Counted from the first letter of the stretch, positions 47,811-59,370 are shown. The stretch is DNA of 64,000 nucleotides from Pyrenopolyporus hunteri (GCA_902806595.1 CADCXC010000003.1:620001-684000), one strand, 5' to 3'. A program made the numbers and translations. The notes: generated from the sequence alone by a model not told the origin.

Positions 47811-48085
47811 TTAGAGAGGCTTCTGACTGAATACTGCAGAGAAGTTTACTACCAATGTTTCGTCTGCCCACTTTCCCCTAGGCGGCTTATCGCCTTCTTC
47901 GCCATCGCTGTCGCCGTCTCCGTCTTGCTCTTCGCAATATCCGTCATACGGTATCCAACCAGTCCGAATGGCAGATAATTTCTCATTTGGAATCCCGAGC
48001 CACTCCATGCGCATGTATTTCTGCCGCCATATATCAAAGAACTCTCGTATTGGCAAGGTCTCGTCACAGCACTGATCACGCCAGC
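47811..48085 (-). pseudogene. C-terminal fragment of a conserved fungal hypothetical gene split by an LTR retrotransposon
   Basis: Read on the minus strand from the left target-site copy, this fragment begins GWRDQCCDETLPIREFFDIW. It continues RQKYMRMEWLGIP, an acidic repeat-like stretch (DGDGDSDGEEGD), and KWADETLVVNFSAV before a normal stop. The DIWRQKY...LEW-like segment is typical of the C-terminus of a widespread unnamed fungal protein family. It has no start of its own. When the retrotransposon and one target copy are removed, it continues in frame from the N-terminal fragment at 55114-55659. This half shows no stop codons or frame breaks. Confidence 0.88.
48081..48085. repeat. Left target-site duplication CCAGC
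   Basis: Five bases directly before the left LTR; they match CTAGC after the right LTR except for one C-to-T change of RIP type (CpA to TpA). Confidence 0.85.
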
Positions 48086-48380
48086 TATCATACGTACCAA
48101 GGCCGTATACGAAAATAATACAAGCCTTAGGTAATAAAAGATAACTGTAAACTATTTATTAATAAAGGAAATAATTTAATAACTTTTATAATATATATAC
48201 TTATAATTAATAAATTTATCGAACGATTAAAGCGTTTTCGATATCGATTTAAATTAATATTTTATACCTAAAAACTCCTACCTTTTTTTAAAAAAAAAGA
48301 AATTATAACTTTTAAAACTAAAAAAAATTATTAAATAAATTTAATATATTTTAAACCCTTTACTAAAAACTTTTATTATA
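48086..48380 (+). repeat. 5' LTR (295 bp), mostly G-to-A mutated
   Basis: It begins TATCAT (from TGTCAT) and ends TATTATA (from TGTCACA). It aligns along its full length with 54819-55113 without gaps, and I found almost only transition differences. A shared unmutated block GCGTTTTCGATATCG marks the alignment. Confidence 0.9.
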
Positions 48381-51300
48381 AAATAATTTTTTTTTTTTTT
48401 AAAAAAAATATATTTCCAGATATAATATATATTTAACGAAATTATTTTTATTTATTATACCTTATTAATATTTTAAATCAATAATTTATAATAACTTTTA
48501 TTTTTTCGATTTCGAATAACCCTTAAAATATATTATAACCGCTATCTCCTACCTTTTTAACGAAACGACATACTTATACCGAAATCGTAATAATAATTAT
48601 CTCGTAAAAAATTTCGCCAAAATAAAAAATTTCGAATAAAAAACCGATTATTTTTTTAAACAATTTCTACCTTATTATTTACAAACTTATACCGTTATCC
48701 GTAAATATTCCCGTTATATAATCTTAAATAAACCCCAAAAAAATTATAATAAATTATTTCGAAAAAAAAATATTTTTTTCGTAAAAACTTATATATTTAC
48801 CTAAATAATTTAATATTTAAACTAAACCAATAATTTTTTTTCGACTTTTATAATACTTTCATAAATTTTATATTCGTAATCGTCGAAAAACGAAATTCCC
48901 AATACGTTTTAATATTTCTAAATTTTTTCTTTCTTAACTTATTATTATAAAGAAACCTTATATATATAAAAATTAATTTTTTATATTATACTACCCTTAA
49001 AATTATAATTTAATAATAAAAGAAATTTTAAAAATTAAAACTATCGATATAATAATCCTAAATCTATTCAAATAATTCATTCATTTACATAACTAAATAA
49101 ACGAAATTTATAATACTTTAAAAAATCTTATTATTTTAATAAATAACTAATATTATAAAAATTAATAACAATTAATAAATTATTACTAACACTTTCAAAA
49201 AACTTATAAAACAATTATTATAATATAAAAAATAAACGTAAAAACTACAAAATAATAAATTATTAAATTTTAACGACAAATAATCGAAAATAACCAAATA
49301 TTTTCAAAAAAAATATAAACTATAATCGCTAAATTCGCTAAATAATAATAAACTAAAAAAAAAACAATCGTAAAATTATAAATTTAAACCAAACGATAAA
49401 AAAATCGCCTCGCTTAATTTTAACAAAGCTAAACTTTACAAATAACTATATAAAACCGTTTCGATTTTTAAACTAAAAAAAAAAACTTATAAATTAATTA
49501 ACTTTTAACTAAAAAATATATAAACCCTTAACAATTCGATAAAAAAACTCGTTTATAAATAAAAAAATTTAAAATATTTATTACCTAAATTATTATTAAA
49601 TTTACCATTAAATAAATTAAAAATCAACCTTTAAACATAAATTTAATAATTAAAAACATAAAAAAAAAAACCGTTACCGAATCTTTTTTCTAAAATCCCT
49701 AAAATCATCGACTTACAATTTCCATATATTTTTTTTCGTTCGTTCGAAACCTACTATTTAAATATTCCAATTTCGAAATACGTTATATATTTTTTAAGTA
49801 GGTTATTAAAATTTTAAAAGGATTATTATAAATTAATTTAATGATAGTACGTATTAAAAAAAATTAAAAAATCGAAATATATTAATATAAATAAACCTTA
49901 ATTAAAATCGATTTTTTAATATTTAAAAGAAATAAAAGTGCGTCTCTTAAAGAAAATAAAGTAGTTTTAAGGGATTTAAAAAATTTAAATGAAAACGATA
50001 ACGAAGAAAATTTCGAAAACCCTCCCAAAAGGTTATTATAAAGATTTTTATCGTTAAATTTTAATAATCTAAGTAAATCTTCGCGTTATAACCCTAAAAA
50101 TAAAAGAGACTTAAGATTATTTTAACCTTTTTTAGGATATATATTAATTTTTATTATTATTACGATTATTTTAATTTATTTTAATAAGTTTATTATTTAT
50201 AATGGTAAAAATTTATTAAAGTTTAAATTATAATAAATAAAAATAAAATTTTATTTAAAAATTTATGTTAAAGGTTTTATTAATAATATTATACATATTA
50301 ATTAAATAAAATTATTATTAATAAATAAAGTTTAATAATAACATTAATAACGATTTATTTTAATTAAACGTATATATTTATAAAATGTATGGTTTATTTA
50401 CGAAAAAATTATATATTTAAAATTTAAAAATTTATTAAAAAAATATTATAATATTTAAATTATAAAAATTTTTAAATATAAAAAAAATATTTTAATTTAT
50501 TTAATTAAATTTATAAATTTTAACGACGTAGTAAATTAATTTAATGTTATTTATTAAATTTTAATTATTTAAATTTTATTAAATAAAATTATTAAATTAA
50601 TATATTTTTAATTTAAAAGATTTTTCAAAAATAATATAAATTTTATTAACGTTATTAAAAAAGTTAAGTACGTATATAAAAATATAATAATAAATTTAAA
50701 ATTTTTAATAAAAAATAAACCCACTTCGATATAAAAGTATTTAAAATCGAGTTATTACCCCCGCGGAAAAAAAATTTACTTTAATTTAAATTTCGACCGA
50801 TTTTTAAAAATGTAGGATTATTTTAAAAACGATAATAAGTTTAAGTTAAAATTTAAAGATAAAAAATGAGTTATTAATCGAAATATATTAAAAAAAATAA
50901 ATTAAATTATTATTAATAAACGATGAAAAAATAACGTAATTTATTAACGTTATAATAAAAATAACCATTAAACTTTCGTTTATTTCGTTAAAAAAAATAT
51001 CGATAATAAAAACTTATTAATACTTTTTAAGAAAATTTCCGCCGTAAAAAAAATCCATACGAAAAAAAAAATATTTCCCCCATTAATTATAAAAAAAATT
51101 AAAATAACTACGGTTTTAACGAATATTTAAAAATTTTAAATTTTCAAAATTAATAAATTCGACTCGAATTTTTAATAAGTTTTAACGTTACATTACGCCG
51201 AACTTTAAAGTCGAACTTAAATACTTTAACTTACATTTATATAATAAAATAATAAATAAATATAAACGATAAACCGTAAAAAAAATATACTTTCGAATTA

Positions 51301-52339
51301 AAATTTAACTTTAAACTTTTTATAATTATAACTTTTATATATAATAATAAAAAATATAAAATTACGACTTTTTTAAATTTAAAAGTAGATATATTTATAA
51401 TATTAATAATTAAAGTATAAACTTAAAAATTACTTTTAATTAAATAAATAATTTTTAAATTTATAATAATATAAAATAACTTAATTTTTTTATAAAAAAA
51501 AAAATATTACATTAAACCCGTTATCCTTTAATATTAAAAAAATTATTTCATTTAATTAAATTTTAAAATTACTATTATAATATTTAATTACGATGTTATA
51601 TTATTATATTAATAATTATTTTAATATTTTTTAAAAAACTTTTTCGTAAATTTAAATAAAATTAAATTTTTATTAAATTATTACCGAAAAAATTATATTA
51701 ATAAAGTATTTTAAATAAAAAATTTTATTACTTTTATATTTTTTTTAACGTAAATAAATAAAAAAAAAATAATAAAATTTATTTTTTTAAAATTTAAAAA
51801 TTTTATTTTTATTATAATAAAAACCGCGAAATAAAAATTTTTTAATTATTAATCGTAAAATTACGTAATCGATTTTATCGAAGGTAAAATTTCCTCGTAA
51901 AAACTTTTATACGTTATAAATAAACGGAAATTTAAAATTTTAAAACTTTAATTAAAAAAAATATTAAATAATAAAAAAATTTAAAAGTTTATTTTATTTT
52001 ACGCCGTTTTTATAATATTTATAAAAAAAAAAAATTTTAATGATTTTTTACACTTTATTATTAATTATAAAAAATTTAATATTATTACGATATTTATTAA
52101 ATATTTTTTACCTTTTATTACGAAATTTTAAAATCGATTTAAAACGATTTAATAATATATTAAAATTAACTTAAAAATCGAGTTTAATTTAATACATATT
52201 AAAAAAAATAATAAATAAAAAATAATTTTTTATTATAAATATAAATTTTTCGAATATTTAATTATATTATTTAAATTTATTAACGTTTTAATTATTTTTT
52301 AAATTATAATAAATAACTTTTTTTAAAATATAATTAATA

Positions 52340-53160
52340 ATAAATTTTTAATTTATATCGATAATTTTTTTATTTATATTAATATTAAAAAAATTTATAA
52401 TTAATTAATTAAAAAAATATTTTAACGTTTTATTAATAATTATTTAATAATAAATTTAAAAAAATGTTTTTAATTTACTTATAAAGTTAAATATTTAAGT
52501 TACGTTATAAATTCATTTAAAATTTTTATATTTTTTAATAAAGTAAAATATATATTATTATAAAAAACTTTTAAAAATTTAAAAAAATTATAATAATTTA
52601 TCGATTTTATTAATTTTTATCGAAAATTCATAAAAAATTATTTATTTATAATAAAATCGATTATTTTTATAAACGAAAAAAATAAAAAAAAATTAAAAAT
52701 AGATATTATAAATAAATGTAATTTTTAAAGAATTAAAATATAAATTTATTACGGTTTTTATTTTTATTTATTTTAATTTTTTCCGTTAAATTTTCGTGGA
52801 AATCGATGTTTTAAATTATATATTAAACGTAATTTTTTTTTAAAAAAAATAAAATAATAAATTACATTTATATGTTTTTTACTTTTATAAATTTTTTTTA
52901 ATCGAAATAAATTATAAAATATACGATAAAAAATTATTAATTATCGTTAATTTTTTTAATAAATAACGATAATATTTAAAAAAAATATAATATAAAATAA
53001 AAATTTATTTTAATTATTAAAATTTAATATATTTTATTATTATTAAAATTTTAAATAAAAAATAAATTAAATAAATATAATTTTTATTTTTTTATAATTT
53101 TATTATAAATTATTACCCGAGAAAATAAAATAAAAAAACCGATATTTTATTTAAATTATT
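52340..53160 (+). pseudogene. Decayed reverse transcriptase / RNase H region of the Gypsy-type element
   Basis: Stop-ridden remnant containing YIDN (52354-52365), NLKKCF 33 codons downstream in the same frame, a VKYLxYVI-like strand, and an RNase H strand VEIDVLNY about 440 bp further in a shifted frame. Catalytic YIDD has become YIDN. Upstream gag and downstream integrase parts are presumably present but too altered for me to place. Confidence 0.75.
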
Positions 53161-54818
53161 TTAATATTGATTTAAAAAAAAAGAAGTTAAAAATTAATCG
53201 ATTATATCGATTTTAAAAAAAGAATATTTTTCGCATTTTAAAAAATTTAAATTTATTACGACTTTAATTATAATATACATTTTTTTACGTTTTACGAATA
53301 TTTTTATATTTAAATGAATAATAAATTTTATAATTTAATTTAAAAAAATTATTTATAAAAACGAAAATTATTAAAATTATTTTAAAAAATTAAAAAAAAA
53401 TATAACGATATAAAAAAATATATTATATAAAAAAAAAAAGTTATAAATTTCGATAACGTTACGTAACGAAATAATTAATTTAAAATATAATATTAAAATA
53501 ATTAATTATATAAATATAAATAAAATTTTAAAGTTTATTACATATAATTTTTAATAATTAAATATAAAATTTATCGTACGAAAATATATATAAAATTATT
53601 TAAAATATTAACGTAATAAAATTTCGAAATATATTTTTTTAAATACTTTATAATTTATAAAATTATATTATATTTTTTAAAATATTATTATAATAAATTT
53701 TATTATTAATTTTTCCCTTTTAAATAATTGTAATTTTATATAAATTATAATAAATTTTTTTATTAAAATAATATATTTTATATTTTTAAAAATAAATAAA
53801 AAAAAAATAAAAAATCTTATTAAAATTTTCGTTAAAATTTATTAACGATTATATAATATGTCCTTCGATATTATTTTTAATAAAAATTTTAAATTTATAA
53901 ACTATTTATAAAAAAATTTTTTTAAATTAATAAAAATTAAACCTTATATAAATATTACGTTTTACCTTTAAATTAATAATTAAATTAAACGATTAAATTA
54001 AACTTTTAAAATTTACTTATAAACATTTATTAATTACGAAATATTTAATTAAAAAAATTTATTATTTACGGTTAAATTCGTTTATAATAATATTATTTTT
54101 TTTTTTATTCGAATATTTTTATTTTACGTTAATTATAATTATTATTTTACCGCGTATAATCCACTTATAAGAGGATTATATAATTTTAAAAACCGATTTT
54201 ATTTTTATTAAATAATTTAAATTTATAAAAAAATTAAAAATAATTTTTAAAAAAATCGATTTAAGATAAAAAAATGAGTAAATAAAAAAAAACGAAAAAG
54301 TTTCGAATATAAAATTAAGTAATTAATAATATTAAATATAAAATATATTAAAATTAAAAAACCGGTGAAAAAGTTGAATAAAAAAATGTTAAATTTTTTT
54401 AAGATGTAAAAAGTAATTTTTTTTATAACGATACGATTAACTTTTTTTAAATTTTAGAAAATTTATAATATTTTTTATATCTTTTTTATCGAATTTTATC
54501 GCGTTAATAATTAAGAATTTCTCGATTTTAATTAAATTTTATAAGAGATAAATTTAATAAAATCGAAAAATTATTAAGTGGATAACGTATAAAATTTTTT
54601 AAAAATGGAAAAAAATATTAAATATTTTATTAAATAGAAAAAATGGTTTAATAAAAGGTATTAAATGTAGGAACCTTACGATTATTTTTTTAATGACGAA
54701 ATTAAAGATTTAGTTAAAATTTTTTATTAATAATATTTTAATAAATTTAACGATTTATATATTTATATATTTTACGAATTTAACGTTTCGAAACGAGTTT
54801 AAAAAAAAAAAGAGATAA

Positions 54819-55113
54819 TATTATATATATTAAGATTGTATATAAAAATAATGTAGGTTTTAAATAATAAGGGATAATTGTAAATTATTTATTGGTAAAA
54901 AAAATAATTTGATAATCTTTATAATATATGTATTTATAATTAATAGATTTATTGGGCGGTTAAGGCGTTTTCGATATCGGTCCAGATTAATATTTTATAC
55001 CTAAGAGTTTTTACCTTTTTTTAAAAGGAGGGGAATCATGGTTTTTAAGATTAAGAAGAATTATTAGATGAATTTGATATATTTCAAGCCTTCTACTAAG
55101 AGCCTTTGTCACA
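54819..55113 (+). repeat. 3' LTR (295 bp), mostly C-to-T mutated
   Basis: Direct repeat of 48086-48380. It keeps G-rich blocks lost in the other copy (GGGCGGTTAAGGCG, AAAAGGAGGGGAATC) and ends TGTCACA. It is preceded by an A/G tract (polypurine-like). Confidence 0.9.
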
Positions 55114-55118
55114 CTAGC
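55114..55118. repeat. Right target-site duplication CTAGC
   Basis: Matches CCAGC at 48081-48085 with one C-to-T change. On the minus strand this turns the host TGG codon into TAG. Confidence 0.85.
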
Positions 55119-55659
55119 CCCGGGGGTCCCCCTTGGGGTACGTAGGCTTGTATATGTAGTACGTAGAATAATATCTTGTCACAGTGCCATCCGTCGTATC
55201 CAGTAGGAGCACCCACTGCTCCCGGTCTCTACCTACAGTTAGCTGCACCACCTACTCAGGCCACTCCCACTTCTCCTGTGAATTGTTACGCAGCCAGCTG
55301 ATGGCCGGGGGCGGCGGTTGAAGTTCTCGTAGGTCAGGTCCGCTCACAAGACGCCAGTCGCACGCGAAGCATTCTGGGGCTATCCAGTTGAAGCGTTCTC
55401 CGACCTCGCCCCGTATGTAAGGCAAGCAGCGAAGCAATTTCACTACCTCGTCTGGCTTGTGGATATTTCGCCTGGCGAGGGACTCACTGGTGATCTCAGG
55501 CCAGCCACCGGGTGGTGCATGATCGATGGCAGACGGGTCTATGTGAGGTAGCGTAGCGAGGAACGCATAGAAGTCGGTTAGCGCAGATACGATTTCTCGT
55601 CTAGAGTAGTGCGCCGGTTGTCTAAGGCGCGGATCGGCGGACGCATTCGAATCGGCCAT
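55114..55659 (-). pseudogene. N-terminal fragment of the conserved fungal hypothetical gene split by the retrotransposon
   Basis: The ATG at 55659 gives MADSNASADPRLRQPAHYSR, then REIVSALTDFYAFLATLPHI and PPGGWPEITSESLARRN with VVKLLRCLPYIRG. This is the recognisable N-terminus of a common, functionally unassigned fungal family (x-YSR-E-V-x-ALTDFYxFL...PPPGGWPEIT). The frame meets a TAG at 55254-55252 after KWEWPE, but coding resumes at once in the same frame (VVQLTVGRDREQWVLLLDTT, DGTVTRYYS, YKPTYPKGDPRG) up to the element. The TAG is best explained as TGG changed by a C-to-T on the plus strand. A second TGG-to-TAG falls in the target copy. The rest continues at 48085-47811. Function unknown. 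Confidence 0.88.
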
Positions 55660-56288
55660 AAAGGGCGTATGTAGAGAGTGGGATTGAATATCTACAGGGT
55701 CAGGTGGCGCAATTTGGACCGAGGATAGGCAAAAGATTATTGCTGCAGCAGGAGTGATAAGGGTCAGAGGTAAAGCTTCTATACATTGATCACTAAAGCC
55801 TAGTTAACAAGTAAGAGAGGCCGGACGAGAAGTTGTTTAGTCTTCACGGAATTATTGGCGATATAATGGGCGTAATTTATAGGAGTGGGGTCCTCTAGGA
55901 AATGGGGAACCAAACTACCACCTTGCCGCGTATTAGAGAACCAGTACTATTGGAATGTATGGACTTCTAGCTAATGGCCCGTACAGAGCCAGGTGGGCTG
56001 AGAGTCCTGTTAGCGGTGACTAAAGCCTATGATAAATTTGAAAACAGTCTTAAACCGGTCGTGCAAACATGAAGCAAAGAAACCCCGACATCTTGTAAGA
56101 ACTGAGCGCAGGGTAGTTGGTGCTACTACTCAGGGTTTATAATGAGCGAGATGGTAAGAAACTCTTGCCACACAAGTGTCATGAATAGCCACCGGATATT
56201 GTTTAGCTAAATAGCGATTCAAGCCCATAATACTTGGTAGAGGCCGATGCAATACCCTCCTATGTGAATTCGCGCGTCACTATTACTC
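55660..56288. other. Intergenic region
   Basis: 629 bases upstream of the disrupted gene and downstream of the protease stop. No gene is seen and composition is normal, so any RIP spread did not reach here noticeably. Confidence 0.5.
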
Positions 56289-57979
56289 TTAGGAGGATCC
56301 AGGCAGAACAACACCATTCCAGATAGCCGGAAGTTCTCGACCGGATTGGCTGGGTAGCCTTGACCACGCCAGTTTCTCAGATGTGATGTAGTTCTTTAAA
56401 CCCAGAGGGCTTATGTCGATATCCAGATGACCGATCCGAGCTAGCCTGAGGAAGTATGCGGCAAGGCCAACCGTTATGGCGGCAGCTAAGTAAGCGGACT
56501 TGTTAGTTCGCGAGCTTGGCTGTGGATAGCCTTGATGGAGAATTGACTTACCACACGAACTCCCATTTGCTGAAACGTACGTGTCGTCTCGAGGTTCCTG
56601 CCATTTGCCCCAATTGCCGCGGTTCCTATCCGCGCACTTCACACCGAAGCCGGGGGCAAAAATATGAGGCAGGCCACGAGTGAAGTCGGTCTGGCTACCT
56701 AAAGCGAAGGCAGTACTGTGTACGCTTCCCACGACCAAAATTTCCGGTAGTGGATCATAGTCAGTTCGGCCATAATTCGCAGGGAAACCATCAATCGTAT
56801 TCTATGGGTAGTCAGCATACACTTAAAGTACTACTACAATACGTAGCGCGTATAGGGCGGGGAGAGATATTACCGATTTATTAGAATCATTTCCGCTTCC
56901 GGTGATTGGTAGAACCCCCTTGCTGATCAGATCTGTTAGGAGGAAGCGCATTCTCGCGTCGAAGCCGGCCGAGTGGTCCACATGATTTCGTTGAAACGCC
57001 CTCCGCGGGATGTGGATGGCGAGGAGAAGTATTGCTTTCGTCTCAGTGCTTGGTTCCGTCAGTTGGTCGTTAACCCTGCTGAGGCCCTCAATCCAGTCCT
57101 CGTTCGTAGCTTGCCCAGATCTGTTGCCAGATTCACCGGGTATAGCTCTCCGGGGCATTCGGACGAGGTAAGGCTTCACGCCCTTTGATACTCCCATGCG
57201 GGCGCCGGTGACGAGGCTCAGCATGGAAGTTCCGTGAGCCTTCCCTACTGAGAACGCGTGCGTGGGGTCTGTCGCGGAGTCGTCGTTGGCGTTCCCGCCG
57301 CCAACATCTTGGCCCACGTGAATCCACTCGACCTTGTGGCGAATATTGTCGAATTCCTACATCAAATATTAGTTCGCCAGCACTTCTTGGATATAATAAA
57401 GAATAGACATTACTTTATGATCCAGGGTTGCGCCAGTGTCTACGATGTAGACTGGAACATCCCGTCCGGGGATAGGATCGGCATCGTCGTAGTAATAGCG
57501 GCCGTTATAGTCAGTTATAGATTTATCTTTCTGTTGGCAGACGAACACAAGGTGTTCGTTCACCGTGCTGGGCGGCTTGGGGCTGGCCTGGTAGGTAATC
57601 CCGATGGCTGCGTCAAACCAGCCGTAGCTGGGATTATAGCCGTCGGTTGGGACTTGAGGGTAAATCGAGGCCACCTATGTATAATATTATTAGTAGCGAA
57701 ACGATATCTTGCAGTGTAAAGATAGACCTCATGTGCCATTTCCACCGAGAATAGATCGGCCTTCTCATTTGACATACTCGCAAGCCAAAAGTTGATGCCT
57801 ACGGTTTTGGTCTGGGATGTGTAGATGCTTGAACGTTCAGCATAAACGGAGAGTTTCTCCGCAATGAGGCTAGTTTGGCTATTGTCAGTTCCATCTTTGG
57901 GGTAAATCACGTATGTGGCTATTGTATCGAGGAAATTCCCCGTATTCACCGCCTCTCTCGAATCCTTAGAAGAACTCAT
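56289..57979 (-). CDS. Subtilisin-like serine protease (S8), no signal peptide
   Basis: Five exons: 57979-57728, 57674-57414, 57356-56874, 56801-56552 and 56485-56289, giving 480 residues; all introns are 45-75 nt and keep frame. The catalytic triad is complete: Asp163 in VPVYIVDTGA, His212 in KAHGTSMLSLVTG, and Ser414 in YVSANGSSCAAAITVGLAAY. The motif GSS replaces the usual GTS. The oxyanion-hole Asn is N327 in TGSGND. The N-terminal ~150 residues lack a secretion signal and a recognisable I9 propeptide, so the enzyme is probably intracellular; that is inference. The last intron splits the catalytic-serine segment (GSSC joined to AAAITVG). The short C-terminal tail after the last helix has no added domain. 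Substrate unknown. Confidence 0.88.
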
Positions 57980-59086
57980 GGTTGCAGAGATACGTAGTCG
58001 GACTAAATTGTGGTGGGATTTGTCTGGCTATGGCGATTGTATGGGTGGAAGTTGATATGGTGTGGCAACTTCCAGAAATGTAAGAGGGCTTCAGTTATAA
58101 AAAGAAGTCTGGTTGACTTGATACTCATAGGGTCAAGCAGTGGAATAAAGCAGTGGCATGTATAAATAGTTTTTCTGGCTTGCCCTCCAGCGGCCGATTG
58201 CACAGGGAAACTTTAAGATTGGAATCATAAGAGTAGCACGGACAGGAAAACTCTTCGAACACGTAACGTAAGATCGTACATAAGTCAAGTTTGGGACATT
58301 TAGTGGAAGCCGAGATCATCTAAGCTTCTCAGTGCTTTCTCCGCTATCAGTCATTTATGTCTTACCAAAGTCGACAATCTTGAGTCGGTTCACGAATAGC
58401 AAATCCTCCTTTTCCAAGTTGTATTCGTCCATTCTAACCGAAACTATGAGTAGAATGCCTCAAGAGAGCCAAAGCAAAAGACTCTACCCGAGGCTGAGAA
58501 TCACGGCGATATAACCGCACCACGCAAATTTATACTTACATCACACATATACGGTGTAGTTGAGGTCGTCTATGTTGATAGCCTTTATGACTCAACCAAC
58601 TTAGTTTTCAACCCAACTTTAGTAGTTATTTGCTAGGTAACTGGCTAATATAGGTGGCCATTAACAAATATTTCAACGATATTTAGTCTCCTTTAGACGA
58701 GTCGGTCTATCTCCAGGTACGTCTTAGGCAGTCTATGTTATTACAGTAATTCAATACATACTCTTGAATTAATAAGTAAGTAGATTGCTGGATACTAATG
58801 CGCTCCGGAAATACTGACTGACTAGAGTTACATTACCTACCTAAGTAGGTACCAAGCATATTCCACGATGATGAGGGCAAGGAGAGGAGTGAAAGGCAAA
58901 TTTGGACAAATTAAAAAAAAAAAATCAATAAAGTAGAGAAAAAAGGAAAGAAGAAGAAGCAAACAAAAAAAGCTTCACCCCCAGAATCCGACATCATGAT
59001 CAGAAGGCAGCTGGACCATTTAGGGGTACGTATACCCCAACACTTCACAACGATAAAATCTAACCATGACCACAGCTCTCAAAGTT

Positions 59087-59287
59087 GAAAGTATCGGAGA
59101 TCTAGGGTTAGTCATCTAGATCCACCTCATATATATATAGCCCTTACTGCCAGATTCCTTCTAGGTGATTCTACTAATCTAATATACTATTCATCCCATA
59201 GAATCCCCTAGAAGGAATCTGGCGGTAAGGGCTATATATATATGAGGTGGATCTAGATGACTAACCCTAGATCTCCGATAGAAAGTA
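59087..59287. mobile_element. 189-bp near-perfect inverted-repeat (fold-back/MITE-like) element with flanking direct repeat
   Basis: Arms 59092-59173 and 59199-59280 are reverse complements over 82 bp with two mismatches, around a 25-bp loop. The termini read TATCGGAGATCT...AGATCTCCGATA. The direct repeat GAAAG (GAAAGTA if the palindromic TA is counted) lies immediately outside both ends (59087-59093 and 59281-59287) and looks like a target-site duplication. There is no coding capacity. The near identity of the arms and normal composition argue for a recent insertion that escaped RIP. A non-autonomous DNA transposon relic is the best guess; superfamily unknown. Confidence 0.75.
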
Positions 59288-59370
59288 GCGCGCACCTCGG
59301 GCTCGAACCCATGGAGTTGGGTTAGAATCCCAGAAGCTTCGGTCTACCCAATGCCACTTGGCCAAAGCAC
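59288..59370 (-). ncRNA. tRNA-like Pol III unit (pseudo-tRNA or SINE head)
   Basis: On the minus strand a perfect A box TGGCCAAGTGG (59364-59354) and a perfect B box GGTTCGAGCCC (59309-59299) are 44 nt apart, within the tRNA range. Between them TGGG-ATTCTAA-CCCA (59332-59318) can form an anticodon-like arm with TCT in the anticodon position. However, the acceptor and T stems do not pair well and the A box to anticodon distance is about 10 nt too long. It is therefore more likely a tRNA-derived pseudogene or a SINE-type promoter than a working tRNA-Arg. The fold-back element sits directly at its 3' side. Confidence 0.4.

Larger units (their letters stand above)
48086..55113 (+). mobile_element. 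RIP-degenerated LTR retrotransposon, Ty3/Gypsy type, 7,028 bp
   Basis: Two direct LTRs of exactly 295 bp (48086-48380 and 54819-55113) enclose 6,438 bp, with a 5-bp target duplication. An A-rich purine run (54801-54815) just before the right LTR fits a polypurine tract and gives plus orientation. Reverse-transcriptase remnants are readable: YIDN at 52354-52365 (YIDD with the last Asp mutated), then in the same frame NLKKCF at 52453-52470 and a VKYLxYVI-like strand. This spacing and the KCxF...VxYLG pattern are Ty3/Gypsy. An RNase H remnant VEIDVLNY (from VETDASNY-type) lies near 52796-52819, and a YYP...PDILF-like tether (PDALSR region) near 53100-53160. All frames are riddled with stops. C-to-T and G-to-A transitions dominate, CpA/TpG are nearly absent, and A+T is extreme. 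The element cannot be active. It interrupts a host gene. Confidence 0.93.

Noticed and set aside
48114..48118. A left LTR boundary near 48119 with AATAA as target duplication
   Set aside because: The alignment with the right LTR continues 33 bp further left with transition-only differences, and only the 48086 boundary gives a matching target duplication.
48086..48380. Reading the AT-rich island as a centromere or mitochondrial insert
   Set aside because: Matched 295-bp LTRs, a target duplication and reverse-transcriptase remnants identify it as a mutated retrotransposon.
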